Part shown: piece by piece, positions 7,024-12,497 of the stretch
How the letters are laid out: every line of letters starts with the position of its first letter
How positions within the stretch are numbered: the stretch's first letter is position 1
NCBI GenBank assembly: GCA_934667795.1
Contig: CAKUMP010000013.1
Location: 1 to 19,479 of the forward strand
DNA: 19,479 nt
Direction of reading: 5' to 3'
Source: an uncultured Chthoniobacterales bacterium
Lineage (GTDB): Bacteria; Verrucomicrobiota; Verrucomicrobiia; Chthoniobacterales; CAKUMP01
The notes under the pieces: model-generated
Database searches by the model: none
Seen by the model: only the letters and a program-made list of their open reading frames with translations
What the model was told of the DNA's origin: nothing
Position numbers and translations under genes: made by a program

Positions 7024-7380
7024 TTAAGAGAATGTGAAGCGGATATCGCGGACCACGCGTGGACCGAAATGTTTTTTGAGCGCCTGAAGGATACGTGGTT
7101 TTTGGACCGTACTGAGTTCGTATCGAAGGACAGGTTGAAGGATCTGGACAAGGAGAACGCCGTTTTTAAGAGAAACGGGTTTGGCATGTTGCGCGATGAA
7201 GTCACCGACGATAGATTTCCACGCAGAGGAGACCTGTGCTTCCTGGAGGCGGTCTTTCAGTCCCAGGGAGGTCATAATAGCTGGTAAAACGTCTTCAACA
7301 GATTTCGTGCGATCTGTCTTATAAGGTTCATAAAACCCACGCCATTCTGCGATTATTTTTCTGCGTAACTTATCATCCAT
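7024..7380 (-). CDS. dciA: DciA-family (DUF721) replicative helicase loading protein
   Basis: A 118-residue DUF721 protein. The family pattern is visible: VSSAWKSIVGDFIAQHAKPV, then KNGVLLVQILQPVLRYEL, LQALKKHFG and a terminal VRDIRFTF. DciA is the DnaB-helicase operator in bacteria lacking DnaC/DnaI loaders, so it acts at replication initiation. ATG 7380 is chosen over the in-frame TTG at 7386 because AGGGG lies about 9 bases before it. That ribosome binding site is inside a stable hairpin (7388-7427) that resembles a terminator, so expression may be controlled there. It is cotranscribed with HAD-NUDIX and folB by spacing. Confidence 0.85.
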   Translation of the reverse strand: MDDKLRRKIIAEWRGFYEPYKTDRTKSVEDVLPAIMTSLGLKDRLQEAQVSSAWKSIVGDFIAQHAKPVSLKNGVLLVQILQPVLRYELSTVQKPRILQALKKHFGPRVVRDIRFTFS

Positions 7381-7387
7381 AAACAAA

Positions 7388-7427
7388 ATCCCCTTTCAGT
7401 CCCTCTTGGGAAGGGTAGAAAGGGGAT
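7388..7427 (-). terminator. Terminator/attenuator hairpin covering the dciA ribosome binding site
   Basis: ATCCCCTTTC (7388-7397) pairs perfectly with GAAAGGGGAT (7418-7427), and an inner CCCT (7401-7404) can pair with AGGG (7412-7415). On the minus strand the stem is followed by TTTTGTTT, a rho-independent terminator arrangement about 80 bases past the ferredoxin stop. The same stem contains the AAAGGGG that serves as the dciA Shine-Dalgarno sequence, 8-9 bases before its ATG. It may therefore separate ferredoxin from dciA, limit read-through, or block dciA translation. Confidence 0.75.
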
Positions 7428-7508
7428 GGAAAATGTTTTTTGAACCTGCTTATTTAATGCAAGCGGGCGATAAACCAACAAGGAGAACAGTAGAAGAGGT
7501 AACCCGTT

Positions 7509-7748
7509 TTACCCCTGATCCCCATCATCCCCGATTGCTTCTACCGGGCAACCTTCCATCGCTTCAATGCATTTCTCCAGTTCATCGTCATTTTCTGGCT
7601 GCTTATAAACAAAAGAATGCCCGCCATCATCGTTGCGTGTAAAGTTTGCCGGTGCGGTTTCGCGGCAGAGATCACAGTCAATGCATTGATCATCGACGTA
7701 AAATTTGCCATTTACGTTGTCGCTATATTTATTTTCGATATCTGCCAT
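7509..7748 (-). CDS. Single-cluster [4Fe-4S] ferredoxin
   Basis: A 79-residue acidic electron carrier. The cluster ligands are Cys22, Cys25 and Cys28 (CIDCDLC) with the distant Cys67-Pro68 in EGCPVEAIG; Cys60 is an extra cysteine that may form a disulphide, as in other one-cluster ferredoxins. The length and arrangement fit small bacterial ferredoxins of the Fer4_13/Fer4_15 kind. A good ribosome binding site (AGGAAGA, about 8 bases upstream) supports ATG 7748. It is divergent from hemQ across a 123-bp gap and upstream of dciA, separated from it by a terminator-like hairpin. Its redox partner cannot be told from the sequence. Confidence 0.9.
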   Translation of the reverse strand: MADIENKYSDNVNGKFYVDDQCIDCDLCRETAPANFTRNDDGGHSFVYKQPENDDELEKCIEAMEGCPVEAIGDDGDQG

Positions 7749-7871
7749 AGTGATTCTTCCTGATTTAACTGAATGTCACAAAATAGTGCTTCAAGATAGA
7801 GATGCAATGATTTTTTGATTTGAGGGGAAACAATAATGGCATAAAGATAGGGGATCGTCTAGATTGAATAT

Positions 7872-8696
7872 ATGAATGAAGGAAATTTTTTATCTGTAGT
7901 ACCACGTGAGGGGTTGCATGTCTTGCATTTGTTTTACCGAATTGATTACACCGGCTGGGGGCTGTTGAGCGCAGAAGAAAAAATGGAAGCCCGTACCGGT
8001 CTGTTAGCCTTGATCAAGGAAATCGGGGAAATGGAACAGACGCAGTTATTGACTTTCAGTATGGTGACGCCCAAATCCGATGTGGGCTTCATGCTGCTCA
8101 CCAAAGACTTACAGGTTGCCAATGCACTGGAAAAACGCCTGAGCCAGAGCCTGGGCGCAGATATTCTGAATCCGGTTTCCAGCTATTTTTCCATGACGGA
8201 ACAAAGTGAATACACGACGTCCGAAGCGGATTATGCTGCCATGATTAAAGAACAGGACGGGCTGGAGCCCGGAAAACCTGGGTACGATGAAGCAATTGCA
8301 ACTTTCCATGAGCGCATGGCAAAATATACCCAGCACCGCTTGTACCCGGTCTTGCCGGACTGGCCGGTGTTTTGCTTTTACCCTATGTCAAAACGCCGAA
8401 ACGATGGCAATAACTGGTACATGCTGGATTTTGAAACCCGAAAACGCTTGATGATGGGACATGCAAGGGTCGGGCGGAGTTATGCTGGCCGCGTGCTGCA
8501 ATTAATTACCGGAGCAACCGGTCTGGATGACCATGAATGGGGGGTATCTCTCTTTGCTCATACGACTTCAGACGTAAAAGAAATCATTTATGAAATGCGT
8601 TTTGATGAAGTCACGGCTCGTTATGGCGAGTTCGGTGAATTTTTGATCGGACTGCAGTTACCGGTGGATGAGATTTTAGAGCGATTACAGTTATGA
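7872..8696 (+). CDS. hemQ: Coproheme decarboxylase HemQ (ChdC)
   Basis: Last enzyme of the coproporphyrin-dependent haem pathway, oxidatively decarboxylating coproheme III to haem b. A 274-residue member of the chlorite-dismutase-like superfamily. The HemQ signature is clear in CFYPMSKRR followed by NWYMLDFETRKRLMMGH. Tyr170 in FYPMSK is the expected catalytic tyrosine and Lys174 the adjacent lysine. His197 in MGHARVGR is the expected axial ligand; the 27-residue Tyr-His spacing is that of known HemQ proteins. The C-terminus (ITGATGLDDHEWGVSLF and RYGEFGEF) is also typical. ATG 7872 has no strong ribosome binding site. It is divergent from the ferredoxin. No other haem gene lies in the window. 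Confidence 0.93.
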   Translation: MNEGNFLSVVPREGLHVLHLFYRIDYTGWGLLSAEEKMEARTGLLALIKEIGEMEQTQLLTFSMVTPKSDVGFMLLTKDLQVANALEKRLSQSLGADILNPVSSYFSMTEQSEYTTSEADYAAMIKEQDGLEPGKPGYDEAIATFHERMAKYTQHRLYPVLPDWPVFCFYPMSKRRNDGNNWYMLDFETRKRLMMGHARVGRSYAGRVLQLITGATGLDDHEWGVSLFAHTTSDVKEIIYEMRFDEVTARYGEFGEFLIGLQLPVDEILERLQL

Positions 8697-8711
8697 TCGT
8701 GGAATCGTTAT

Positions 8712-8756
8712 AACCACAGAGTACACGACGTTCTCCCGAAGCCGTGTACTCTGTGG
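8712..8756. repeat. Inverted pair of AACCACAGA repeats
   Basis: CCACAGAGTACACG (8714-8727) and CGTGTACTCTGTGG (8743-8756) form a perfect 14-bp stem with a 15-base loop. Each arm is a unit of the AACCACAGA repeat family. It begins 15 bases after the hemQ stop and could stall transcription or protect the mRNA end, but no run of T follows on either strand, so it is not a classic terminator. Confidence 0.85.
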
Positions 8757-8808
8757 CGACTGTTTCCATGCTCCTGTGTTGCGCATTCGTAGCAGATTTT
8801 GAAATGAA

Positions 8809-9453
8809 ATGATCAAGGAGGGAAACATCCTGAGCCCCAGATTGGAGTTCCAGCGTATGGTGCGTGAACATCGACGTCAGGTGCTATGGGTGGTGTTTCT
8901 GAATGTGGTGGCGGTGTTGGTGGGTTGGGTGGGGCTGTATTATGCGCTGCAAGGGTGTGTGTTATTGGGGATCACGGCTGTCCAGGGGGTAGATGCGGAA
9001 TTACCGGAAACTTTTGATGCGATTTATTTGGCACTCGTGGTCGCGATGTTTTTTGTGTGGATGCTGACGAAGTCCCGAACTGGCGTTTTACTGCCGCCCA
9101 AAGATGACACAAGCCTGCGAGAGGTGCTGGTGGATGTTTTGACACTGATGCCACGGTTAAGCATGGCTATTTGGGGAAATATCCGGGCGATTCGCGCGCT
9201 GGAACGCGAGAACTTTGATTTGGCACTGGGCGTCTTGGGAGTATTAGCGAATCGGCGATTTGTCCCTGTGCGTGAATTGATGGGCCATTGGGAAGACCGG
9301 CAGCGGCTTCAACGGGTACTTGAAGGATTGCAACTGATGGGGGTTGTGGACATGCGCAACTCCGTAGAAGGCTGGGCCGCCTGGCCCATAGGAGAAACTG
9401 CAAAATACCTTGGCCGACAAGCGTTTAGTGCGGCGACACGTCGCCGCTTTTAA
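8809..9453 (+). CDS. Two-helix membrane protein of unknown function
   Basis: A protein of about 207-214 residues that I do not recognise. Two membrane helices are visible, about residues 24-48 (VLWVVFLNVVAVLVGWVGLYYAL) and 69-86 (AIYLALVVAMFFVWMLT). A cytosolic helical part of about 110 residues follows, with a winged-helix-like look (LGVLANRRFVPVRELMGHWE). The start is uncertain. ATG 8809 has no ribosome binding site, whereas a perfect AAGGAGG (8815-8821) lies inside the frame, 8 bases before CTG 8830, which would remove seven residues. The last codons (FSAATRRRF and stop) are made from a GCGGCG palindromic repeat, so the original C-terminus may have been replaced. Confidence 0.7.
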   Translation: MIKEGNILSPRLEFQRMVREHRRQVLWVVFLNVVAVLVGWVGLYYALQGCVLLGITAVQGVDAELPETFDAIYLALVVAMFFVWMLTKSRTGVLLPPKDDTSLREVLVDVLTLMPRLSMAIWGNIRAIRALERENFDLALGVLGVLANRRFVPVRELMGHWEDRQRLQRVLEGLQLMGVVDMRNSVEGWAAWPIGETAKYLGRQAFSAATRRRF

Positions 9454-9561
9454 CCGGGCGACATGTCGGCCGGGTCAGGAAATCATGTGTGCAATGCCAT
9501 GGGCGCGGCAGCGAATAAATGATCCAACGACACATTGGGTAACAAGCGTTTAGTGCGGCGA
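9417..9561. repeat. 20-bp direct repeat and GACGTC/GACATGTC palindromes after the membrane-protein gene
   Basis: ACAAGCGTTTAGTGCGGCGA occurs at 9417-9436, overlapping the last codons of the upstream gene, and again at 9542-9561, leading into palindromic element copy 2. Between them are GCGGCGAC/GTCGCCGC (9430-9447) and GGGCGACATGTCGGCC (about 9457-9472). The arrangement suggests that repeat copies were inserted next to each other or duplicated together with a short piece of the gene end. Confidence 0.75.
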
Positions 9562-9664
9562 TTCCCGCCGCTTTGGATCATATCGAATGGGATGTACGAA
9601 TAACCTTCGCATGGCGAAACGCACTCATCATTCGAACCAAAACGCTGCAGGCCTCCCACCCAAA
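9552..9664. repeat. Palindromic dispersed element, copy 2 (degenerate)
   Basis: Shares 9552-9587 with 2297-2332 (36 bp, one mismatch), including the hairpin GCGGCG-ATTCC-CGCCGC and the continuation TTTGGATCATATCGAA. It also keeps GGATGT-CGAA and the distal TTCGAACCAAA (9631-9641). The distal arm reads ACGCTGCAGG instead of a perfect complement, and the outer 12-bp stem of copy 1 is lost, so this copy has decayed. Confidence 0.75.
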
Positions 9665-9760
9665 TTCTTCCTTTATTAGAAAAAGAGTTGAAAAACACAA
9701 AATATTATGTTATTATTCCCCGTAATTGGGGGGTACTTAAACTTAACCCTTTCTAATTAT

Positions 9761-9776
9761 GTTCGTTTAAACGAAC
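9761..9776. promoter_or_regulatory. Perfect 16-bp palindrome, possible operator
   Basis: GTTCGTTTAAACGAAC is fully symmetrical and lies in an AT-rich gap 243 bp before the PEP-CTERM gene. Its size suits a dimeric repressor site. Its CGTTT/AAACG core resembles the CGTTTTACG/CGTAAAACG arms at 18759-18789. No regulator can be assigned. Confidence 0.4.
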
Positions 9777-9823
9777 TATGCTTATTAGGGCGAGTTGCGC
9801 GTAAATAATTCAACGGCACATTG

Positions 9824-9847
9824 GCCGACGGGGACGTCGGCGCTCCC
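9824..9847. repeat. GACGTC hairpin repeat, third copy
   Basis: GCCGACGGGGACGTCGGCGC followed by TCCC. This is identical over 24 bp to the copy at 105-128, with the same 6-bp stem and GGGA loop. Confidence 0.85.
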
Positions 9848-9866
9848 GGAAACATAAATATTCTTA

Positions 9867-9943
9867 AATCAGCCCTTTTTCACCAGGGAGGCTTTCAATC
9901 CGATCGCCATTCCGTTGATTTTACAGGAAATTTCATGATCGCC
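9867..9943 (-). pseudogene. Orphan 3' fragment of the phnA-like gene (77-bp direct repeat, left copy)
   Basis: Identical over 77 bp to 10905-10981. Read on the minus strand it encodes the last 24 residues of the phnA-like protein plus the stop and two further bases. No matching upstream coding sequence exists here: identity ends abruptly at 9943/9944. It marks the left edge of the 1,038-bp unit that carries the PEP-CTERM gene. Confidence 0.92.
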
Positions 9944-10003
9944 TTCCCTGTCTTAGGGATATTGAACTTGACATACTCGTCATTTACTTAAAAACTTTCT
10001 TGT

Positions 10004-10846
10004 ATGGGGAGTTTTTTCACAAAAATTCATTATAGCCTACGGCTTGCTTTCATCTGTGGACTTACAGGTGTTTTGTCTTCGCAAGCGTTTTCTGTGACTT
10101 TAATGCCTCCGGATGCCTGGCCAAATAGTCAGTGGAGTGAGATGGTTTTTGCTAATCCATTAATTAGCAGCATTGAAATGCATGGAGAAAACTGGTTGCA
10201 GATCGGGCGGGTGACGGATAACAGTGGAAGTGGGCAAGTGGTTTATAATGGGGGGAGTACAAATGCGAGTGGAGTCCCTGTGGCAAATGCGGCAAATCAG
10301 CTTGCCGATTTTTCCGGAAGTGTGATTTTGGGAATTAGCACACAAGGAGATTCTCATGGGGTTATTTTACGGTCGGGAGGAAGTGCCTTTAATAGTTTGA
10401 CGAGCTATTATATTGCGATTAGTGGCACGCAATTACGATTGCATTATGGGTTGGGAGAAGCCTTTTCAAGTGAAACTCCGACGCAAGGTGTCGTTTTAGC
10501 TGCTGATGATCATTCAACATCTTTATTAAATTTACGACCCACAACAAATAATCAGTATCGCCTAGAGTTTTCTGCCATTGGAATGATCTTTACAGCTGCT
10601 CTTTGGCGGCTTGATATAAATGGGAATGTGGTTGGAGAAGACCCCATCTCCGCTTTTTCTTATATAGATGAACGGCCTGAAGCAAGATCAGAAGGATATT
10701 TTGGACTTCGTGGTGGACGCTATGGAGGGAACCGAACTACTTATTTTCGGGATTTGCAGATTAATCTCATCCCGGAACCTTCCACGCTTGGCTTGTTATT
10801 ACCCGCCGGCTTGCTGGCTTTCTGTAATCGCAAGAGGAAAGTATAA
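10004..10846 (+). CDS. Secreted PEP-CTERM protein with a jelly-roll-like body
   Basis: A 280-residue exported protein. A signal peptide occupies about residues 1-30 (SLRLAFICGLTGVLSSQAFS). A beta-rich body rich in Gly, Ser and Asn follows, resembling concanavalin/LamG-type folds that often bind sugars. The C-terminus is a classic PEP-CTERM sorting signal: IPEPSTLGLLLPAGLLAF followed by basic RKRK. Such proteins are sorted and processed by an exosortase at the cell envelope, usually in bacteria that make exopolysaccharide; no exosortase gene is in this window. ATG 10004 has no clear ribosome binding site, and no upstream in-frame start was seen. The gene is bracketed by a 77-bp direct repeat of the neighbouring phnA end, which suggests it came in as a unit. 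The precise function is unknown. Confidence 0.85.
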   Translation: MGSFFTKIHYSLRLAFICGLTGVLSSQAFSVTLMPPDAWPNSQWSEMVFANPLISSIEMHGENWLQIGRVTDNSGSGQVVYNGGSTNASGVPVANAANQLADFSGSVILGISTQGDSHGVILRSGGSAFNSLTSYYIAISGTQLRLHYGLGEAFSSETPTQGVVLAADDHSTSLLNLRPTTNNQYRLEFSAIGMIFTAALWRLDINGNVVGEDPISAFSYIDERPEARSEGYFGLRGGRYGGNRTTYFRDLQINLIPEPSTLGLLLPAGLLAFCNRKRKV

Positions 10847-10904
10847 TCCATCATGGATGTGAGGGTGAGGGCTCCATTTCCGATTTTTACTAGAGAAAAA
10901 TAGG

Positions 10905-10981
10905 AATCAGCCCTTTTTCACCAGGGAGGCTTTCAATCCGATCGCCATTCCGTTGATTTTACAGGAAATTTCATGATCGCC
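10905..10981. repeat. 77-bp direct repeat, right copy (3' end of the phnA-like gene)
   Basis: Identical to 9867-9943 with a spacing of 1,038 bp. This copy is in place at the end of the intact phnA-like gene: two bases beyond the stop, then the last 25 codons including it. Flanking sequences differ immediately outside both ends. Confidence 0.95.
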
Positions 10982-11239
10982 ATCCACAAGGCGGATGTTT
11001 TTTACTTTTGTTCCACCTTTCAAGACCTGGGAGGAGCCTTTTAACTTCAGGTCTTTGAGGAGTGTAATCGTGTCCCCATTGGCTAAAAGTGTCCCAAAGG
11101 CATCCTTGACAACCAGGGCGGAGTCTTCCGGTGTCGATTCCTTTTCCCATTCATGCCCGCAGGTCAGACATTCCCAGATCTCTGGGTGTTCCAGTAAATC
11201 ATTCATTTCACATAATGGACAAATTTTTGGTTCGCTCAT
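10907..11239 (-). CDS. PhnA/YjdM-family zinc-ribbon protein
   Basis: A 110-residue protein with an N-terminal zinc ribbon (Cys7, Cys10, Cys24, Cys27 in CPLC and CLTC) and the PhnA C-terminal domain (DAFGTLLANGDTITLLKDLKLKG, then VLKGGTKVKNIRL and IGLKASLVKK). The family was named from E. coli phnA (yjdM); its link to phosphonate use is doubtful, so the real role is unknown. ATG 11239 matches the family N-terminus; a GTG at 11266 would add nine residues. The best AGGAG lies 16 bases before ATG 11239 and is better placed for an out-of-frame ATG at 11249 that opens a 13-codon frame. Its 3' end is duplicated upstream at 9867-9943. Confidence 0.9.
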   Translation of the reverse strand: MSEPKICPLCEMNDLLEHPEIWECLTCGHEWEKESTPEDSALVVKDAFGTLLANGDTITLLKDLKLKGSSQVLKGGTKVKNIRLVDGDHEISCKINGMAIGLKASLVKKG

Positions 11240-11384
11240 AACCAGACATTCTAATCTCCTCTCCACAAATACCCCAGGAGTTATTTAAATTATTTTTTCT
11301 TACGCAAAAAAGGGGAGAAAAAGATGTTTTTACGAAAATGGATTGACAATCTTCTTTGTGATGTGTTACTGATGCAGCATTACC

Positions 11385-12497
11385 ATGACATCAGAAAATG
11401 CTATGATGAAAAGGAAGAAGACGCGGGTAGAAGATGCGCGGGAGGGGATTTTGGCGATGATAGAGAGTGGAGCGGTGGGGTTAGGGGAGCAAATGGAATC
11501 GGAGCGGGAACTGGCGATGCGGTTTGGGATGAATACCCGGACGGTGAGGAAAGCGTTACAGGAGTTGGAGGAGGAAGGAATTATTGAGAAGCGGGCGCGT
11601 GTGGGGAATTTTGTGCGGGATATTCGGAAAGTGGAGGGGATTGGGGTTGTGTTTCCGAGTTATTTTCTGGGGGAGAACCAGCAGCATATTATGACGGGGT
11701 TGGTTTTGAATGGGGTAAATGATGCATTGGATGCTCGGCGATATGCGTTGAACAGTTATTCGTATCGTCCAGGATATTTTTGGGAAGATGTGGGGGTATT
11801 GCTGGGGGCGCGGAAGGTTCGAGGGGTGGTGCTGTTGGGGAACTGGAAAATCAAGGCGGAAGAAGTGAGGCGAGTGCTGGATGGAGGGACAGAAGTGGTG
11901 TTATTGAGTTCGCATTGGGCATTGCTGGATTTAGGGCTGTCTGCATTTTATAACAATGGCAGAATGATTTTGTCGCAATTATTGGGAGGCCTGCTAGAGA
12001 GAGGGCATCAGGATATCGTGGTGGTCCGGTACTCGCATCCTCGAAGCGGACGCAGGATGTTGCTGGAATTGCAGGAAAGATATGGACTGGAAGAGAATGA
12101 GGACATGCTGGTAACGGTGCCGAATGCGGACAATGCGGCGGACTATTCTGTTTTGGATCAGATATTTGAAAGGCGTCGCAGGCCGACTGCCGTGGTTGCT
12201 CCGGATGAAGTTGTTGCGGGGCATTTATTTCGTGCGTGTTATAAGCGAGGGATTCGGGTGCCGGAAGATATGTCTCTGGTTGCGAGTAGTGATTTAACTC
12301 CGCATGCGCATCCGGTGCCGTTGACCGCTCCGGAAACGATCAAAAACCATCAGTGGCTGGCGAAGAGGGCGATGGAACAATTATTGGCGCAAATAGACGG
12401 AAGTGGAAGTCGAGGCGTTTGTGTGAGTAAAAGCGGCGATGTTCACTGGAGAGAATCAGTACGAATTCTTCCAAAACGGGAGAAAGTGAAATGTTAA
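11385..12497 (+). CDS. GntR-type winged helix fused to a LacI-type sugar-binding domain (transcription regulator)
   Basis: A 370-residue regulator. Residues about 14-78 are a GntR winged helix (ILAMIESGAVGLGEQMESER, then MNTRTVRKALQELEEEGIIE). Residues about 85-365 follow the periplasmic-binding-protein/LacI effector fold (GIGVVFP, RKVRGVVLLG, RGHQDIVVV, RRPTAVVAPDEVVAGHLFRA, VPEDMSLVASSD). This AraR-like design usually senses sugars. ATG 11385 is used; ATGs at 11403 and 11406 are also possible. A perfect TTGACA lies at 11343-11348 but with no good -10. The stop overlaps the start of the lyase-like gene by 7 bases, indicating translational coupling. It probably controls that gene and the following PEP-CTERM gene in response to a sugar. 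Confidence 0.88.
   Translation: MTSENAMMKRKKTRVEDAREGILAMIESGAVGLGEQMESERELAMRFGMNTRTVRKALQELEEEGIIEKRARVGNFVRDIRKVEGIGVVFPSYFLGENQQHIMTGLVLNGVNDALDARRYALNSYSYRPGYFWEDVGVLLGARKVRGVVLLGNWKIKAEEVRRVLDGGTEVVLLSSHWALLDLGLSAFYNNGRMILSQLLGGLLERGHQDIVVVRYSHPRSGRRMLLELQERYGLEENEDMLVTVPNADNAADYSVLDQIFERRRRPTAVVAPDEVVAGHLFRACYKRGIRVPEDMSLVASSDLTPHAHPVPLTAPETIKNHQWLAKRAMEQLLAQIDGSGSRGVCVSKSGDVHWRESVRILPKREKVKC

Larger units (their letters stand above)
9454..10003. other. 550-bp gene-free, repeat-rich interval
   Basis: No credible gene is seen. From left to right it holds GACATGTC palindromes, the second copy of the long palindromic element (9552-9664), an AT-rich stretch (9665-9760) with a CCCC-GTAATT-GGGG hairpin (about 9717-9730), a perfect 16-bp palindrome (9761-9776), a GACGTC hairpin repeat (9824-9847) and a 77-bp orphan fragment of the phnA-like gene (9867-9943). 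A TTGACA at 9968-9973 could belong to a promoter for the PEP-CTERM gene, but no good -10 follows. The minus-strand open frame at 9483-9698 is composed of repeat sequence and is not counted. Confidence 0.75.

Noticed and set aside
6067..7287. 406-codon open frame on the plus strand
   Set aside because: It is antisense to the HAD-NUDIX and dciA genes, both of which have clear domain motifs and ribosome binding sites. The translated sequence has no recognisable pattern.
9483..9698. 71-codon minus-strand open frame
   Set aside because: It consists mostly of dispersed repeat sequence and has no domain or export signal.
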